A stretch of DNA of 6,603 bases from an uncultured Clostridia bacterium. Its GTDB lineage: Bacteria; Bacillota; Clostridia; Christensenellales; Aristaeellaceae. Location of the stretch: NCBI GenBank assembly GCA_934631055.1, contig CAKTXP010000136.1, positions 1 to 6,603 of the forward strand, read 5' to 3'. A program made the translations under genes and the position numbers. Of this stretch, positions 6,071 through 6,603 are shown piece by piece (positions within the stretch are counted from its first letter, which is position 1; the number at the start of each line of letters is the position of its first letter). The notes beneath the pieces are model-generated. The model worked only from the letters and a program-made list of their open reading frames with translations, ran no database searches and was not told the origin of the DNA.

Positions 6071-6145
6071 TTGTCCAGAATTTATCCACAGATGTCCACA
6101 AATTATCCACAAAACCCCAAGAGATGTGGAAAACTCTGTGGACAA
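6071..6145. other. Dense DnaA-box cluster downstream of recF
   Basis: Perfect TTATCCACA boxes occur on the plus strand at 6082-6090 and 6103-6111. A weaker ATGTCCACA lies between them at 6092-6100. Minus-strand boxes are TTTTCCACA (plus-strand bases 6125-6133) and TTGTCCACA (6137-6145). A degenerate TTGTCCAGA sits at 6071-6079. The two sets face each other around about 6118. Five good-to-fair boxes in 64 bp is far above chance and is the pattern expected of an oriC or a DnaA-titrating site. Confidence 0.8.
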
Positions 6146-6230
6146 CTTGATGGAAAGGCTCGGAAAACTCCAAAACCCGGCTGCACTGAATGCCAAAACT
6201 ACCGCGCGCCAAAACTCAGCTGGTTTTGGG

Positions 6231-6256
6231 ATTTTGGGGTGCGGATTCCCCAAAAT
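6231..6256. repeat. Perfect 9-bp inverted repeat built from the TTTTGGGG motif
   Basis: ATTTTGGGG (6231-6239) and its exact complement CCCCAAAAT (6248-6256) flank an 8-base spacer. It is part of the CCAAAA/TTTTGG motif field. It could be a dimeric protein site or a hairpin; there is no T-run, so it is not an ordinary terminator. Confidence 0.6.
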
Positions 6257-6338
6257 GCAGAAGTGACAAAGCTGTTGAATCTCCAAAAGTGGAAAAGCGG
6301 TTTTGGGGCGCTCAAAATCGGGAAAATACAGGGGAACG

Positions 6339-6545
6339 TTGGGGCTCTGCCCCAAGCCCCGGCAGGGAACTGAGTTCCCTGCATCTTCCACATCGCTATC
6401 GCTTTGCGATAGCGGAGTATATTTTAGCCTTGAGCTGTTTTAACTGAGAAAACTAAGAATACATCAGATTGATTGCGCAGCAATCAATCGTAGTGGGAAA
6501 TCCAAGAACCTGAGGTTCTTGGTGGGGTTTGGGGCAAAGCCCCAA
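6339..6545 (+). repeat. Modular hairpin repeat, copy R4 (rearranged form)
   Basis: A 207-bp core bounded by the family's terminal hairpins (TTGGGGC arms), with symmetry extending outward through GGGGAACG (6331-6338) and CGTTCCCC (6546-6553). The left terminal loop reads TCT instead of TTT. Internal hairpins: GCAGGGAAC with TGA loop (6362-6382); CGCTATCGC with TTT loop (6394-6414); GATTGATTGC with GCA loop (6467-6489); CCAAGAACC with TGA loop (6502-6522). It lacks the CTGAGGGAC hairpin and the 31-bp linker of R1-R3. Both of its halves resemble the right half of R1-R3, facing outward. Its AT-rich middle (6418-6466) is unique in the window. Confidence 0.85.
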
Positions 6546-6579
6546 CGTTCCCCCCTCTTCCCCTCGAAAGGAAGTTGAC

Positions 6580-6603
6580 ATGGACCGTAATAAAAGACGC
6601 GTT
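6580..6603 (+). CDS. Unidentified gene, first eight codons only
   Basis: An ATG at 6580 follows AAAGGAAG (6567-6574) at a good spacing of five bases, and the frame (MDRNKRRV) is open to the window edge. The basic octapeptide does not match the usual starts of gyrB, dnaA or rpmH that I can recall, and it is too short to identify. That a gene starts here is supported by the ribosome site; its identity is unknown. Confidence 0.6.

Larger units (their letters stand above)
5963..6338. other. Non-coding origin-like region between repeats R3 and R4 (part 2)
   Basis: This 376-bp stretch has no credible gene. It holds a 23-bp segment shared with the dnaN upstream region (5976-5998); two small perfect hairpins, CCGT around TTTT (6001-6012) and CCTGT around AAAA (6045-6058); a purine-rich, A-rich tract (about 6028-6070); the DnaA-box cluster at 6071-6145; and nine copies of CCAAAA or TTTTGG, eight of them downstream of the boxes. 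DnaA boxes beside an A-rich tract and a field of short repeated motifs resemble a replication origin. Which part, if any, melts first cannot be told by eye. Confidence 0.6.

Noticed and set aside
6026..6373. Plus-strand open frame of 115 codons downstream of recF
   Set aside because: It is created by translating A-rich DNA, DnaA boxes and repeat R4; the peptide is low in complexity with no family resemblance. Other frames in 5832-6447 fail for the same reason.
6430..6460. Promoter inside R4 for the right-edge gene
   Set aside because: TTGAGC and TAAGAA are present, but the spacing is 18 bases and the -10 match is poor; chance is likely in AT-rich DNA.
126..6545. CRISPR array
   Set aside because: The repeats are far apart, long and internally palindromic, with no regular spacers and no cas genes.

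Overview
The window looks like chromosomal DNA from a GC-rich clostridial Firmicute, probably an uncultured gut lineage; this is inferred, not proven. Evidence: purine-rich Shine-Dalgarno sites, a textbook sigma-A promoter, a split (two-subunit) transketolase, clostridial-type DnaN and RecF, and DnaA boxes of the TTATCCACA class. No species can be named from the sequence alone.

Layout, left to right: the 5' end of trmO (minus strand, runs off the left edge); repeat R1; a FadR-type GntR regulator (minus); a divergent promoter region with a candidate operator; the transketolase N- and C-terminal subunit genes (plus, two-gene operon, ending in a strong intrinsic terminator); a 582-bp non-coding stretch with repeat R2 and a DnaA-box cluster; dnaN and recF (plus, 4 bp apart); an 806-bp non-coding stretch with repeat R3, a second and denser DnaA-box cluster, a field of CCAAAA/TTTTGG motifs and repeat R4; and the first eight codons of an unidentified plus-strand gene at the right edge.

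Two themes stand out. First, dnaN-recF is bracketed by two DnaA-box clusters while dnaA itself is not beside dnaN, where Firmicutes usually keep it; the genes upstream are instead a transketolase pair and its probable regulator. The region is a good candidate for, or relative of, the chromosomal origin, with the stretch at 5963-6338 the stronger of the two parts. Second, four copies of one modular, hairpin-rich repeat family (164-219 bp cores with about 24-bp terminal inverted repeats) fill nearly every large gene junction. Their internal stems differ in sequence between copies but keep perfect pairing and three-base loops, which suggests that the folded structure is maintained. No transposase or other protein that would explain the repeats is encoded here.

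The metabolic half (GntR regulator plus split transketolase) probably handles pentose phosphate or related sugar flux under local repressor control. The replication half (dnaN, recF) supplies the sliding clamp and a gap-repair ATPase.
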